Source of the DNA: Sinimarinibacterium sp. NLF-5-8
GTDB lineage: Bacteria; Pseudomonadota; Gammaproteobacteria; Nevskiales; Nevskiaceae
Reading direction: 5' to 3'
Assembly (NCBI RefSeq): GCF_010092425.1
Contig: NZ_CP048030.1
Span: forward strand, 62,001 to 126,000
Length of the DNA stretch: 64,000 nt
Shown: positions 36,631 through 46,600 of the stretch, piece after piece
How positions within the stretch are numbered: position 1 is the first letter of the stretch
Layout of the letters: every line of letters begins with the position of its first letter
Translations under genes and position numbers: made by a program
The notes under the pieces: model-generated
The model's database searches: none
Seen by the model: only the letters and a program-made list of their open reading frames with translations
Told to the model about the DNA's origin: nothing

Positions 36631-38418
36631 CTACACCGCCACATCTTCCTCTCCAAACGCGTCCAACAGTGGTTTCAGCCACGGCTGATACGCGCGCCAG
36701 CGACCGATGGCGCGGGTGTAAATCGGTTGGCGTACCTGCCAGCGGCTCGGCGTTTGTACCGCGCGCGCGCTTTGGTGAAAGTTCAGGCAGCGCGCGTCCC
36801 AGCTCAATCCGACAAATGCCAGCAGGCGGCGAGTCTGAGGCTCGGGATCGCTGACCAGAGCGGCGTAATCCAATGCCAGCACGCGTTCGGGCAGCACGTT
36901 TTGCCAATGGTGCATCACTTGATCATGCGCGCGCATATACCGTGCCAGATCAGTCAAATCGGTGGCGTAACGCTGGCTCGGCGCAAAGTTTTCGCCATAG
37001 ATGGATAAACCCACATCGCGCGGGTCGCGGCGGCACCAGACAAATCGTGCCTGCGGAAACATCGCCGCAAACAGGCCGATGTTGAAGCTGTTGAGCGGGG
37101 TTTTGTCGATCAACCGCTGTGCCTTGCCGGGGCTGCGAAAGTCGAGCACGCGCTGGTAGTGCGCAGCCAGTTCGGCAATGCAGGCGGCGCTGCGCGCGCT
37201 CAGCACCGGCCAGTGCTGCGCATCGCCGTGCGCCAGACGAAAGCGTTCGGCGATGATCGCCAGATCGGGCAGTTCACCCAAGCCTTCGGCATCGGGGTGT
37301 GCCGCCAGGATTTGCTCGGTGAGGGTCGTGCCGCTGCGCGGCATTCCCACGATCAGCAAGGGGCGCGCGTCGGTGCTGCCCGCTGCGGACAGGCGGGCGA
37401 TGGCCTCGGCGGTCCACTGGCTTTGCAGCGCGCGCGTGTGAAGGTTGAGTTCTTGTACGTCCAGCGCAGCGGCTTCACTGCGTCGCGCTTGATTGGCGGC
37501 AGACCAGGCGGCAAACGCGCGTGCCGGCTGTTGCTGGGCGTGGTAGACCTTGCCCAGGCCGTAGCCGATCAATGCTTTTGCGGCGGCGCGCGCGCGCGGG
37601 TCGTCCATGATCGCTTGTGCGCGCTGGATCAGTTCTGGCGCAGCGTTTTGTCCCAGCAGCCCCAGCAGGTGGCCGATGGCAGCGCCCCGGTTGGGGTCAA
37701 GAGCCAGTGCTTGCTGATAAGCCTGTTGCGCGGATTCGCGGTGTCCGAGTTCTTCTTCGGCCTGTCCCAGGTCAATCCATAAGTCGGGCGATTGTGCAAA
37801 GCGCGCGCGCGCCGGCTGCAAGGCGGCCAAAGCCTGCCGGGGCAGCCGTGACGTGGATAAAAACTGCCATTGCGCGTGATACAGCTCAATACCGGCCTGT
37901 GGGCTGCGCGTGGCTTGTTCAAAGGTGTGCAGCGCGGCGGGGTAATCACCGTTTTCACGGTGCAGCCGCGCCAGTTCATTGGTGGCGCCGGCATGGTGAG
38001 GCATCAACGTCAGGCAGCGGTGCAGCGCGGCCTGGGCATCGTCGATGGCGTGTTGTTGCTTATATGCAAAGCCCAGTTGAAACCAGGCGTGGGCATGGTC
38101 GGGCGCTTGTGTCACCACCTGCGTGAGCTGGGCGATGGCGTCGGCATCACGCTGTTGCTCAATCAAAATGCAGGCAAGGTCATAGCGGGCATTGATGCGC
38201 TGAGGGTGGGCTTTGATCAGGGTGGTGAAGCGGTGTTCAGCCTCGCGGATACGGCCTTGTTGGTGGGCGACGATAGCCAGGCCATGCAGCGCGTCAGGGT
38301 GGTCAGGCTGCAAAGCGATGATTTGCTGCAAGAGAGGTTCAGCCTGGGCAAATCGACCGCCGCGCAGCAGGGCAATGGCGTGGGCTGACGTATCGTGTAG
38401 AGAAGGCGGCAAAGTCAT
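36631..38418 (-). CDS. TPR-repeat sulfotransferase
   Basis: A 595-residue protein in two parts. About residues 10-300 are TPR repeats (ALLRGGRFAQAEPLLQQIIA, DALHGLAIVAHQQGRIREAE, and others). The C-terminal half is a PAPS-dependent sulfotransferase with the 5'-phosphosulfate loop PLLIVGMPRSGTTLTEQIL near residue 352 and the 3'-phosphate region RFVWCRRDPRDVGLSIY. Such fusions in gammaproteobacteria probably sulfate a peptide or carbohydrate; the acceptor is unknown. It follows the TonB receptor on the same strand, with a gap of 81 bp. Confidence 0.88.
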   Translation of the reverse strand: MTLPPSLHDTSAHAIALLRGGRFAQAEPLLQQIIALQPDHPDALHGLAIVAHQQGRIREAEHRFTTLIKAHPQRINARYDLACILIEQQRDADAIAQLTQVVTQAPDHAHAWFQLGFAYKQQHAIDDAQAALHRCLTLMPHHAGATNELARLHRENGDYPAALHTFEQATRSPQAGIELYHAQWQFLSTSRLPRQALAALQPARARFAQSPDLWIDLGQAEEELGHRESAQQAYQQALALDPNRGAAIGHLLGLLGQNAAPELIQRAQAIMDDPRARAAAKALIGYGLGKVYHAQQQPARAFAAWSAANQARRSEAAALDVQELNLHTRALQSQWTAEAIARLSAAGSTDARPLLIVGMPRSGTTLTEQILAAHPDAEGLGELPDLAIIAERFRLAHGDAQHWPVLSARSAACIAELAAHYQRVLDFRSPGKAQRLIDKTPLNSFNIGLFAAMFPQARFVWCRRDPRDVGLSIYGENFAPSQRYATDLTDLARYMRAHDQVMHHWQNVLPERVLALDYAALVSDPEPQTRRLLAFVGLSWDARCLNFHQSARAVQTPSRWQVRQPIYTRAIGRWRAYQPWLKPLLDAFGEEDVAV

Positions 38419-38499
38419 GGGCAGAGGTGTTCACAATATTCGTCGATCAAAAACAAATGGGGAGCTTGCGCCCCCCATTTGCAAAACCACTGACGACTT

Positions 38500-41142
38500 T
38501 CAGAATGTTTGCTTGATGCTCAGATAAGGCACCCGACCAAACGGATCGTACACGGTGCTGTCGTAGTACGGATTGTCTTCACCGATGAAGTTCAGGCTGG
38601 GGCCACGATCAAAGGCATTGCGCACGCCGAGGGTGAGCTCGGTGCGCGTCGGGGCATACCACACCACCTGGAAGTCATGGCTGGTAAACGATGCCACATG
38701 ACCCACCTGCTGCTCTTTGCCGGTGCCGTCGGGCTGGGTGATCGCAGACGTGTCGGCAATGTGATTGATGTTGTAGTTGAACGCAAACGCGCCCATCCGC
38801 AACGAGTTCATCATCATCACCCGATATTCCGGCACGCCGGGGTCGCCCACCTGATCCTGACCGGGTTTGTTTTCGCTATCGACATATTCGATGACGTAGC
38901 TGGCCTGCAAGCCGGAGCGCAGTTGTCCAAAGCCCAGTTCAAAGTGGGTGCCGATGTTCAGATCCAGACCGCTGGTTTTGACCGTGCCGACGTTGGCGGG
39001 GCCGGTGGTGATCGACAGAATCGATCCCGGACTGCCATCGGCGTTGGTGCGGCGCACGATCGAGGTGCCGGCGGGCAGCCCTTGACCGTCCGCCTCACGG
39101 CGAACCAGTTCCTGATAAGAGACAAACTGCACCGCGTTGCTCAGGCGGATGTTGTAGTAATCCAGCGACAGATCGAACGCAGAGGTTGGGGCAAAGACAA
39201 ACCCGACGCTGTACTGCTTGGATTTTTCGGCATCCAGATCGGGGTTGGAGCCTTGGAAGCCACCGAGTACCGTGCCATCGGCTGCGACCCCGGTGCTGAC
39301 CTGGCGTGAGGCGCAGTCGGTATCGGCCACACCGGCAGCGCGACAGGTGGTGAAGTCACGCACTGATGGTGCATCGCTCGACAGGGCGCCGTACATATCG
39401 CTCAGTGTGGGTGCGCGGAAGCCCTTGCCGTAGGAACCGCGCAGGGTCAGGCTGTCGATTGGCTGATAGCGCAGCGAAACCTTGCCGGTAGTGGCTGAGC
39501 CAAAGTCGGAGTAGTCGTCGTAACGGCCTGCGGCGCTGATTTCCAGGTTGTTCAGCACCGGCAGCAAGACCTCGGCAAACCCGGCATTGGCGGAGCGATG
39601 CCCTGCCGCCGAACTGCCTGCCGAGCCGCCGACGATGCCTGCGACCGAGGCCGCGTCATAAATGTCCGAAAAGGTGTCGTCGCGCGTCTCAGCGCCCACG
39701 GCCAACTGCATGGCTCCGCCCGGCAACTGGCCGAAGCTGAAGTTTGCATTGGCATAGGCTTCCTGATACTTGTAGAACCCTTCGCGGCCAATCGTCAGCT
39801 TCATCTTGTTGAGCACGGCTTCACTGTTTTGTGACAGGTCATACGGATTGTAGGTGCCGTCAGCCAGGTACTGCGAAGCAATGCTGCGGTTGGTGTAGTT
39901 GCGGCCAATGTCGTTGGAGTTGTAACGGCTCTGGCGCACCCCGACTTGTACCGGAATGCCCTGAACATCGAGATTCAACCCAACATGCACATCCAATACG
40001 GTGTTGCTGGTGGAATTGTCACGGGTGCCGAGCTGTTCAAAGCGATGGAACAAAATGGCGTCTTCACCCAACGGGTTTGCGGCCGCGTCTGCGGACAGGC
40101 CGACGAGATCGGCGACCGGCGCAAACCGGCCAAAGCTGTCAACGCGTGAGTAACTGGCGGTGAAGAACGCCGCTGCCCAGTCATTGATTTTTTGATCGCC
40201 GTTGACAAACAGTGAAGTCTGGCGAAGGTCGGTGATGTCCCAGGCCACGTCGGCAAACGGGAACACGCAGTACTGCCCGCCGGAGGGATCGACATCGTTG
40301 TTGTAGATGCGGTCAGCGGCGCAGCCAGGCGCGGCAAAGTAGGTTTCGCTGTCATAGCCATACAGCGAGTTGCCAACCTGGTTGGCGCCACGAATGGTGG
40401 AGTAGTTGACGCCATCACCCGGAAAGAAGCTGTGATAGGCGCGATCCTTGAGGGCAATGTGTTCGCGGTCTGACCAGGAGATGCCGAACAGCAGGCGGCC
40501 TTTGTCGGTGGACTTGCCGCTGATCAGGCTGGCGGTGTTTTCATCGCCGCCCGCGCGCGTGGGGCGCCCGACGGAACCGGACACGATGGTTTCATTGATG
40601 TCTTTGCGCAAAATGATGTTGATGACCCCGCCGATGGCATCGGAGCCATAGATGGCCGAGGCGCCGTCCTGGAGGATTTCGATGCGTTCGATCGCCGCTG
40701 AGGGAATGGTGTTGAGGTCAGAGCCTGCAGCGCCGGTGACCGGACTGGGCGGCAGGCGGCGGCCATCGATCAGCACCAGGGTGCGTTCGGCGCCAAGGCC
40801 GCGCAGATCCACCTGGGTGTTGCTGCTGAACGAGTTGCCTGACGTGCTCTGATACGAGCCAAACGAGTTGAAGGTCTGCGCGCGCAGGACATCGGCGGCC
40901 GTGGTGTAGCCGGTGGCTTCGATTTGTTGGCGGGTAATGGTGGCAACCGGCAGGGCGCCTTCGACATCTGCGCGTTTGATGCGCGAGCCTGTCACTTCAA
41001 TGGCGTCCAGCTTGGCGGCGTTTTCTGCTGAATCGGCCTGTGCCATGACGTGCCCGGCAGAAAAACCGCTGGCAATCACGGCCGCGATTGCGGTGCGGGT
41101 GAACAGTGCGCGGGTGGTTGGGCGCATGGATGTCACTTTCAT
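38500..41142 (-). CDS. TonB-dependent outer-membrane receptor
   Basis: 880 residues. The signal peptide (MKVTSMRPTTRALFTRTAIA, cut after HVMAQA) starts at ATG 41142, which has GGGAG upstream; an extension to 41229 is unsupported. TonB-box-like LDAIEVTGSRIKR precedes the plug (VDLRGLGAERTLVLIDGRRL, IERIEILQDGASAIYGSDAIGGVINIILRKD). The 22-strand barrel ends in Phe (LSIKQTF). It resembles the large-substrate receptors of Xanthomonas/Caulobacter rather than classical siderophore receptors. No Fur box is seen upstream. The substrate may relate to the downstream sulfotransferase (inference). Confidence 0.92.
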   Translation of the reverse strand: MKVTSMRPTTRALFTRTAIAAVIASGFSAGHVMAQADSAENAAKLDAIEVTGSRIKRADVEGALPVATITRQQIEATGYTTAADVLRAQTFNSFGSYQSTSGNSFSSNTQVDLRGLGAERTLVLIDGRRLPPSPVTGAAGSDLNTIPSAAIERIEILQDGASAIYGSDAIGGVINIILRKDINETIVSGSVGRPTRAGGDENTASLISGKSTDKGRLLFGISWSDREHIALKDRAYHSFFPGDGVNYSTIRGANQVGNSLYGYDSETYFAAPGCAADRIYNNDVDPSGGQYCVFPFADVAWDITDLRQTSLFVNGDQKINDWAAAFFTASYSRVDSFGRFAPVADLVGLSADAAANPLGEDAILFHRFEQLGTRDNSTSNTVLDVHVGLNLDVQGIPVQVGVRQSRYNSNDIGRNYTNRSIASQYLADGTYNPYDLSQNSEAVLNKMKLTIGREGFYKYQEAYANANFSFGQLPGGAMQLAVGAETRDDTFSDIYDAASVAGIVGGSAGSSAAGHRSANAGFAEVLLPVLNNLEISAAGRYDDYSDFGSATTGKVSLRYQPIDSLTLRGSYGKGFRAPTLSDMYGALSSDAPSVRDFTTCRAAGVADTDCASRQVSTGVAADGTVLGGFQGSNPDLDAEKSKQYSVGFVFAPTSAFDLSLDYYNIRLSNAVQFVSYQELVRREADGQGLPAGTSIVRRTNADGSPGSILSITTGPANVGTVKTSGLDLNIGTHFELGFGQLRSGLQASYVIEYVDSENKPGQDQVGDPGVPEYRVMMMNSLRMGAFAFNYNINHIADTSAITQPDGTGKEQQVGHVASFTSHDFQVVWYAPTRTELTLGVRNAFDRGPSLNFIGEDNPYYDSTVYDPFGRVPYLSIKQTF

Positions 41143-41236
41143 CGTTTGTAACTCCCAGTAGAACAAAGCGTACCGGTCGTGCCGCTGCTTCAATCCCTTG
41201 GCACAACTCGGCGTTCGGTATGACAACAACGAACCG

Positions 41237-41266
41237 ACTGTATCGACGATTTGTGAACGGGGTCAA
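41237..41266 (-). promoter_or_regulatory. Sigma-70 promoter of the TonB receptor
   Basis: On the minus strand TTGACC, 18 bp, TACAGT, about 95 bp before the receptor ATG. The 323-bp gap 41143-41465 between this gene and the divergent HDOD gene holds nothing else I can name except the HDOD ribosome-binding site. Confidence 0.6.
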
Positions 41267-41465
41267 CCTTTGGTTACGCCGACGTGAAAGTGTGGGCATG
41301 GTCTTGCCGGCGCTTGGCCGTCGATCATGCAAAACAAGTGCTGGCGTGCTCTGGTTAAGATGGGCGGGGTGGTATTCAATAGGCGCTGGGTCGGGTTGTT
41401 TTCCCGCGTTGTTCGGTACTGCGCAGAGATGAAAAAGTACCGATATGGATTGCCAAGGAGTCTTC

Positions 41466-42284
41466 ATGCAGAGTCAGGATCGTTTGTATCGCGCCGTTGT
41501 CGACGCGCTGGCGCGCGATCGTCTGACCTTGCCGACGCTGCCGGAGGTGGCGCTGGGGATTCGCCGATTGCTGCGGCAGGAGGATCGGGTGACGGCAGCG
41601 CGACTGGCGGATGAAATCATGCGTGATCCGGCCATTGCGGTGCGTTTGCTGCGGGTGGCCAACAGTGCGGCGCTGCGCGGCGGCAACCGCGCCGATACGG
41701 TGCAGCAGGCGGTGGCGCGGCTGGGATTCGAATACACGCGGATGCTGGTCGATGGCCTGGCTCTGGAGCAGATGTTTGAAGCGCGGATTCCGCTGATTCA
41801 TTCACGGATGCAGGCGGTTTGGCAGGAGAGTCTGCGGGTTGCGGCGTTGGCGCGCGCGCTGGCCGAGCAGTGCACGGTATTGCGCTGCGATCAGGCGATG
41901 TTGGCGGGGCTGGTTTATCAGGTGGGGGCGCTGCCGATTCTGAAGATGGCGGAAAAGCAGTTTGCCGATGTGCAGTCCGCAGAAGCGCTGGATCACACCC
42001 TGGAAACACTTGCGCCCCGCATTGGCCGGGTGGTGTTGCAGGCCTGGGATTTTCCACAGGAGCTGGTGGATGTGCCCGCGCAATGGCCGGATGTGGCGCG
42101 CACCCACGGCGGCGCGGCCGATTATGCGGATGTGATTGCGGTGGCGGTTTTCAGGCTGCGCGGTCGTGATGACGCATTGCCGGCCTACCAGAAGCTGGAT
42201 TTGGAACCGGGTTTTGAGCTGGGTGCGCAAGGGCCGTTGCAGGGGGCATTCGAGCGCGCGCTGGAACTGTTGCAGGTGCGCTGA
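41466..42284 (+). CDS. HDOD-domain protein
   Basis: 272 residues. An HDOD domain covers about 15-210 (LPTLPEVALGIRRLLRQ, AIAVRLLRVANSAALRG, VARLGFEYTRMLVDGLAL, LAGLVYQVGALPIL). HDOD proteins resemble HD phosphohydrolases without full metal sites and act in signalling, often around c-di-GMP or motility. No enzymatic partner is fused. AAGGAG precedes the ATG by 4-5 bp. It stands alone. Confidence 0.88.
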   Translation: MQSQDRLYRAVVDALARDRLTLPTLPEVALGIRRLLRQEDRVTAARLADEIMRDPAIAVRLLRVANSAALRGGNRADTVQQAVARLGFEYTRMLVDGLALEQMFEARIPLIHSRMQAVWQESLRVAALARALAEQCTVLRCDQAMLAGLVYQVGALPILKMAEKQFADVQSAEALDHTLETLAPRIGRVVLQAWDFPQELVDVPAQWPDVARTHGGAADYADVIAVAVFRLRGRDDALPAYQKLDLEPGFELGAQGPLQGAFERALELLQVR

Positions 42285-42336
42285 GCGCGCGCGCTGTGCT
42301 CGATGGCCTATACGGGCGAATTTTGGGCAAAAAGAA

Positions 42337-42471
42337 GGCCGCTCGAATTGTTGAGCGGCCAAAGTGCGAGATCCCGTTAGGGATCTGGAGGAGACCCTGT
42401 GCAGTACCGGTTTTGAGGCCGTTGTGTGCTGCGATGGGTGTATTGTGCAGTGCGGCATGGCACACGACAAC
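42337..42471 (+). ncRNA. Structured intergenic region, three hairpins (candidate sRNA or leader)
   Basis: Hairpin 1: GGCCGCTC / GAGCGGCC (42337-42344, 42353-42360), perfect 8 bp, may end the HDOD transcript but has no T-run. Hairpin 2: AGATCCC, GTTA loop, GGGATCT (42369-42386), perfect 7 bp. Hairpin 3: GTTGTGTGC (42421-42429) with GCACACGACAAC (42460-42471), nine pairs with a bulge. No protein frame of quality covers the region. It lies between the HDOD and LysR genes. I do not recognise a known RNA family. Confidence 0.4.
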
Positions 42472-42492
42472 CGAGATTTTCTGCAAATAAGT

Positions 42493-42498
42493 TAGAAT
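42493..42498 (+). promoter_or_regulatory. -10 element for a probably leaderless LysR mRNA
   Basis: TAGAAT ends five bases before the ATG at 42504, and no Shine-Dalgarno precedes that ATG; TAA in frame directly upstream excludes an earlier start. AGTTA-GAA-TAACT (42490-42502), a 5-bp dyad, overlaps the element and could be an autoregulatory site. The -35 is weak. Confidence 0.4.
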
Positions 42499-42503
42499 AA
42501 CTA

Positions 42504-43490
42504 ATGCGAATACCTCCCTTGAATGCTTTGCGCGCGTTTGAAGCCAGTGCCCGCCTGCTCAGTATGCAGGCCGCTGCGCAGGAACTGTTTGTGACGCCTG
42601 CGGCGGTCAGTCAGCAGATCAAAATCCTCGAAGATCGTCTGGGGATGGCGCTGTTTGTGCGGCTGCCGCGGCGGCTGGAGCTGACTGAGGCCGGCGCCAT
42701 GTTGTTGCCGTCGCTGACGCGCGCATTCGCCGCGATCGAGTTGGCCGTCGAAGAACTGGAGACGCGCAAATCGGCCAAGCGCGGGCGGCTGATGATTGGC
42801 GCTTCACCCGGATTTGGTTCGCATTGGCTGCTGCCGCGGCTGAATGCGTTTCATGAGCTGTACCCACATATCGAACTGCAATTGGCCACGCGCACGACGA
42901 TGTCCGACTCGGTGTTGCGGGTATCAGAAAATCCGGATGACTGGTTTCAGGGTTGCGATGTGGCGATCCGATTTGGGGCAGGCGCTTACCGGGGATGCGT
43001 GGCGCGCAAGCTGTTTTCGATGGCCTCGACCCCGATCTGCCACCCGGCCTTGCTGGATGGGCGGCATCCGCTGCGCGCACCGGATGACTTACGCCACCAC
43101 ACGCTATTGCATGTACGCAATGACGTGGCGCAGATGGATACCGGCTGGCCGGGTTGGCGGGACTGGCTCAAAGCCGCAGGGGTAGACGATATCGACCCGC
43201 GCAAAGGGCCGGTCTTCAACCAGATTTCATTGGCCATCGAAGCGGCGGCCGATCAAATGGGGGTGGTGCTGGCTGCACCGCTGCTGGCGGCGCGCGAGTT
43301 GAGCCGAGGGCGGCTGGCGGTGCCGTTTTCACTGAGCCTGACGATGCGCTCGGTCTATTCCATCGTTCATCCGTTGCATCCTTCGCCTGAGGTCGAGGCA
43401 TTCTGCAACTGGCTGCTGGCCGAGGCCGCTGCCGAGGTGTGGGCCAAACCGATGGGGGGACTGGAGCCTCTGCGCTGGATGCCGTTGTAG
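42504..43490 (+). CDS. LysR-family transcriptional regulator (GcvA/PycR-like)
   Basis: 328 residues: winged helix-turn-helix at 1-65 (LNALRAFEASARLLSMQAAA, TPAAVSQQIKILEDRLGMAL), then the periplasmic-binding-like effector domain (GRLMIGASPGFGSHWLLPRL, CDVAIRFGAG). The N-terminus is of the GcvA subgroup. It is directly upstream of and co-directional with the pyruvate carboxylase gene, with a dyad between them, which suggests it controls pyc much as PycR adjoins pyc in pseudomonads (inference from neighbourhood). Confidence 0.88.
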   Translation: MRIPPLNALRAFEASARLLSMQAAAQELFVTPAAVSQQIKILEDRLGMALFVRLPRRLELTEAGAMLLPSLTRAFAAIELAVEELETRKSAKRGRLMIGASPGFGSHWLLPRLNAFHELYPHIELQLATRTTMSDSVLRVSENPDDWFQGCDVAIRFGAGAYRGCVARKLFSMASTPICHPALLDGRHPLRAPDDLRHHTLLHVRNDVAQMDTGWPGWRDWLKAAGVDDIDPRKGPVFNQISLAIEAAADQMGVVLAAPLLAARELSRGRLAVPFSLSLTMRSVYSIVHPLHPSPEVEAFCNWLLAEAAAEVWAKPMGGLEPLRWMPL

Positions 43491-43519
43491 ACAAAAATCC
43501 GGGCGTGTCCAGGTTCCGA

Positions 43520-43538
43520 TTGCGCTTGTGTATCGCAA
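43520..43538. promoter_or_regulatory. Candidate LysR operator upstream of pyc
   Basis: TTGCG, nine bases, CGCAA: a 19-bp interrupted palindrome with T and A at the symmetry positions expected of LysR sites. It is the only dyad of this kind in the 140-bp LysR-pyc gap. Confidence 0.45.
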
Positions 43539-43630
43539 CCGTGAGTGTTTGCTATTGGATTGTTGGTCTGTGCTTGGCGTACCGTTCGCACTTTGCTTTT
43601 TAAGCCGTTGATTTTTGAGGAGCGACACCG

Positions 43631-46600
43631 ATGGCGCGTATTCGCAAACTGCTGGTTGCCAACCGATCTGAAATCGCCATTCGCGTGATGCGCGCGGCGG
43701 CGGAAATGGGCATCCGCACCGTGGCGATTTATGCCAACGAGGATCGCTATGCGCTGCACCGTTTCAAGGCCGATGAAAGCTATCGTGTCGGTGCCGGCAA
43801 AAAGCCGATTGCCGCGTATCTGGATATTGACGGCATCATCGCCGTGGCCAAGCAAGCGGGTGTGGATGCGATTCACCCTGGCTATGGCTTTTTGTCTGAA
43901 AACCCCGATTTCGCCGAAGCCTGCGCCAAGGCCGGAATCGCCTTTATTGGCCCGCAGCCGCAGGTGATGCGCACGCTGGGCAACAAGGTGGCCGCGCGCA
44001 ATGTGGCGCAGGCCGCCGGCGTGCCGGTAATGCCCGCCACCGAGCCGCTGCCGCGCGATCTGGCTGCGATTGAAAAAATGGCCGCTGACGTCGGCTATCC
44101 GCTGATGCTCAAAGCCAGTTGGGGCGGCGGCGGGCGCGGCATGCGGGTGATCGAATCCGCCGATGATTTGGCCGCGCAAGTGGATGTGGCGCGGCGTGAG
44201 GCGCTGTCAGCTTTTGGCAATGACGAGGTGTATTTGGAAAAACTGGTGCGGCGCGCGCGCCATGTTGAAGTGCAGGTTTTGGGCGATACCCACGGCAATC
44301 TGGTGCATTTGTTTGAACGCGACTGCTCGGTGCAGCGGCGCAATCAAAAAGTGGTGGAGCGGGCGCCCGCGCCGTATTTGACCGACGCCACGCGCGCGGC
44401 GATTTGCGAATCGGCGCTCAAGCTGGCGCGCGCAGTCAACTACAGCCATGCCGGTACCGTTGAGTTTTTGATGGATGCCGACACCGGCCACTTTTACTTC
44501 ATCGAGGTCAATCCACGGATTCAGGTGGAACACACGGTGACGGAGGAAGTCACCGGCATCGACATCGTCAAAGCGCAGATTCGCGTGACCGAGGGCATGC
44601 ACATCGGCACGCCAGAATCGGGCGTGCCGCCGCAGGCGCAAATCCAGTTGCGCGGCCACGCGCTGCAATGCCGCGTGACTACCGAGGACCCCGAAAACAA
44701 CTTTCAGCCCGACTATGGTCGCCTGAATGTCTATCGCAGCGCCTCCGGCTTTGGCGTGCGTCTGGACGGCGGCACCGCGTATTCGGGCGCGGTGATCACG
44801 CCGTATTACGACTCGCTGCTGGTCAAGGTCACCACCTGGGGCGCAACCAACGTTGAAGCCAGTCAGCGCATGGATCGCGCGCTGCGCGAGTTCCGCATTC
44901 GCGGGCTGTCCAGCAACTTACAGTTTTTGGAAAACGTCATCAATCACCCGCAGTTTTTGTCCGGCGAAAACACCACGCGCTTTATTGATGAAACCCCGGA
45001 GCTGTTCAACTTTGCCCAGCGCCGCGACCGCGCCACCCGCCTGCTGCGCTTCTTGGGCGAAGTTGTCGTCAACGGCAACCCCGAAATGAAAGGCCGCCAG
45101 GCTCCGGCGCTGCCGCTGGCCGAGCCAATCAAGCCCAGTTTTGACCTCACCACGCCGATTGCGCCGGGCTCGCGCGATCGCTTCAAGCAAATGGGTGCAC
45201 AAAAGTTTGCTCAATGGATGCGCGAGCAGCCGCAAGTGCTGCTGACCGACACCACCATGCGCGACGCCCACCAGTCATTGTTTGCCACCCGCATGCGTAG
45301 CCGCGACATGGTGGAGATTGCGCCGTATTACGCGCGCATGTTGCCGCAACTGTTTTCGGTGGAATGCTGGGGCGGGGCGACCTTTGACGTGGCCATGCGC
45401 TTCTTGCAGGAAGATCCGTGGCAGCGCTTGGCGCAGCTGCGCGAGGCGATGCCCAACGTGCTGCTGCAAATGCTGCTGCGCGCGTCCAACGCCGTCGGCT
45501 ACACCAACTACCCCGACAACGTGGTGCAACAGTTTGTGCGCCAGGCGGCGGCGGGCGGCATTGATCTTTTCCGCGTGTTCGACTCGCTCAACAGCGTGGA
45601 CAACATGCGCGTGGCCATGGATGCGGTGCTGGACACCGGCATGCTCTGCGAGGCGGCGATTTGCTACACCGGCGATCTGTTCGACGCCAGCCGCCCCAAA
45701 TACAACCTCAACTACTACGTTGACATGGCCAAGCAGCTGGAAAAAGCCGGTGCGCACATCATCGGCATCAAAGACATGGCCGGCGTTTGCCGTCCGCGCG
45801 CGGCGCACGCGCTGGTCAGCGCGCTCAAGCAAGAGATTGGCCTGCCGATCCATTTTCACACTCATGACACCAGCGGCATCAGCGCCGCCAGCGTGCTGGC
45901 CGCGATCGATGCCGGATGCGACGCCGTCGATGGCGCGCTGGATGCGATGTCCGGCCTCACCGCGCAGCCCAACCTGGGCTCGATCAGCGCCGCGCTGGCG
46001 GGCACCGCGCGCGATCCGGGCGTCAGTGCCGAGCATCTGCAAAGCCTGTCAACCTACTGGGAAGGCGTGCGCCGTTACTACCAGCCGTTTGAAGCCAACA
46101 TTCGCTCCGGCACCTCGGATGTGTATCGCCACGAAATGCCCGGCGGCCAATACACCAACCTGCGCGAGCAGGCGCGCGCGCTGGGGCTGGCCTCGCGCTG
46201 GGCCGAAGTCTCCAACGCCTATGCCACCGTCAATCGCTTGTTTGGCGATATTGTCAAAGTCACGCCCACGTCCAAGGTCGTTGGCGACATGGCGCTGTTC
46301 ATGGTGGCCAATGATCTGACCGAGGCCGACGTGCTCGACCCCGCGCGCGAAGTGGCGTTTCCCGAATCGGTGATCTCGCTGTTCAAGGGCGAGCTAGGCT
46401 TTCCCGCCGACGGTTTTCCGGCGGCGCTGCAAGCCAAGGTGCTCAAGGGCGAAAAACCCCTCAGCGGTCGCGCGGGCGCTTTGATGCCGCCGGTGGATTT
46501 GGCCGCCGAGCGCGCGCGCCTGGAAAAAACCAGTGGCCGCAAAATCAGCGAAACCGATCTGGCGTCGTCCCTGATGTATCCCAAGGTGTTCAGCGACTTT

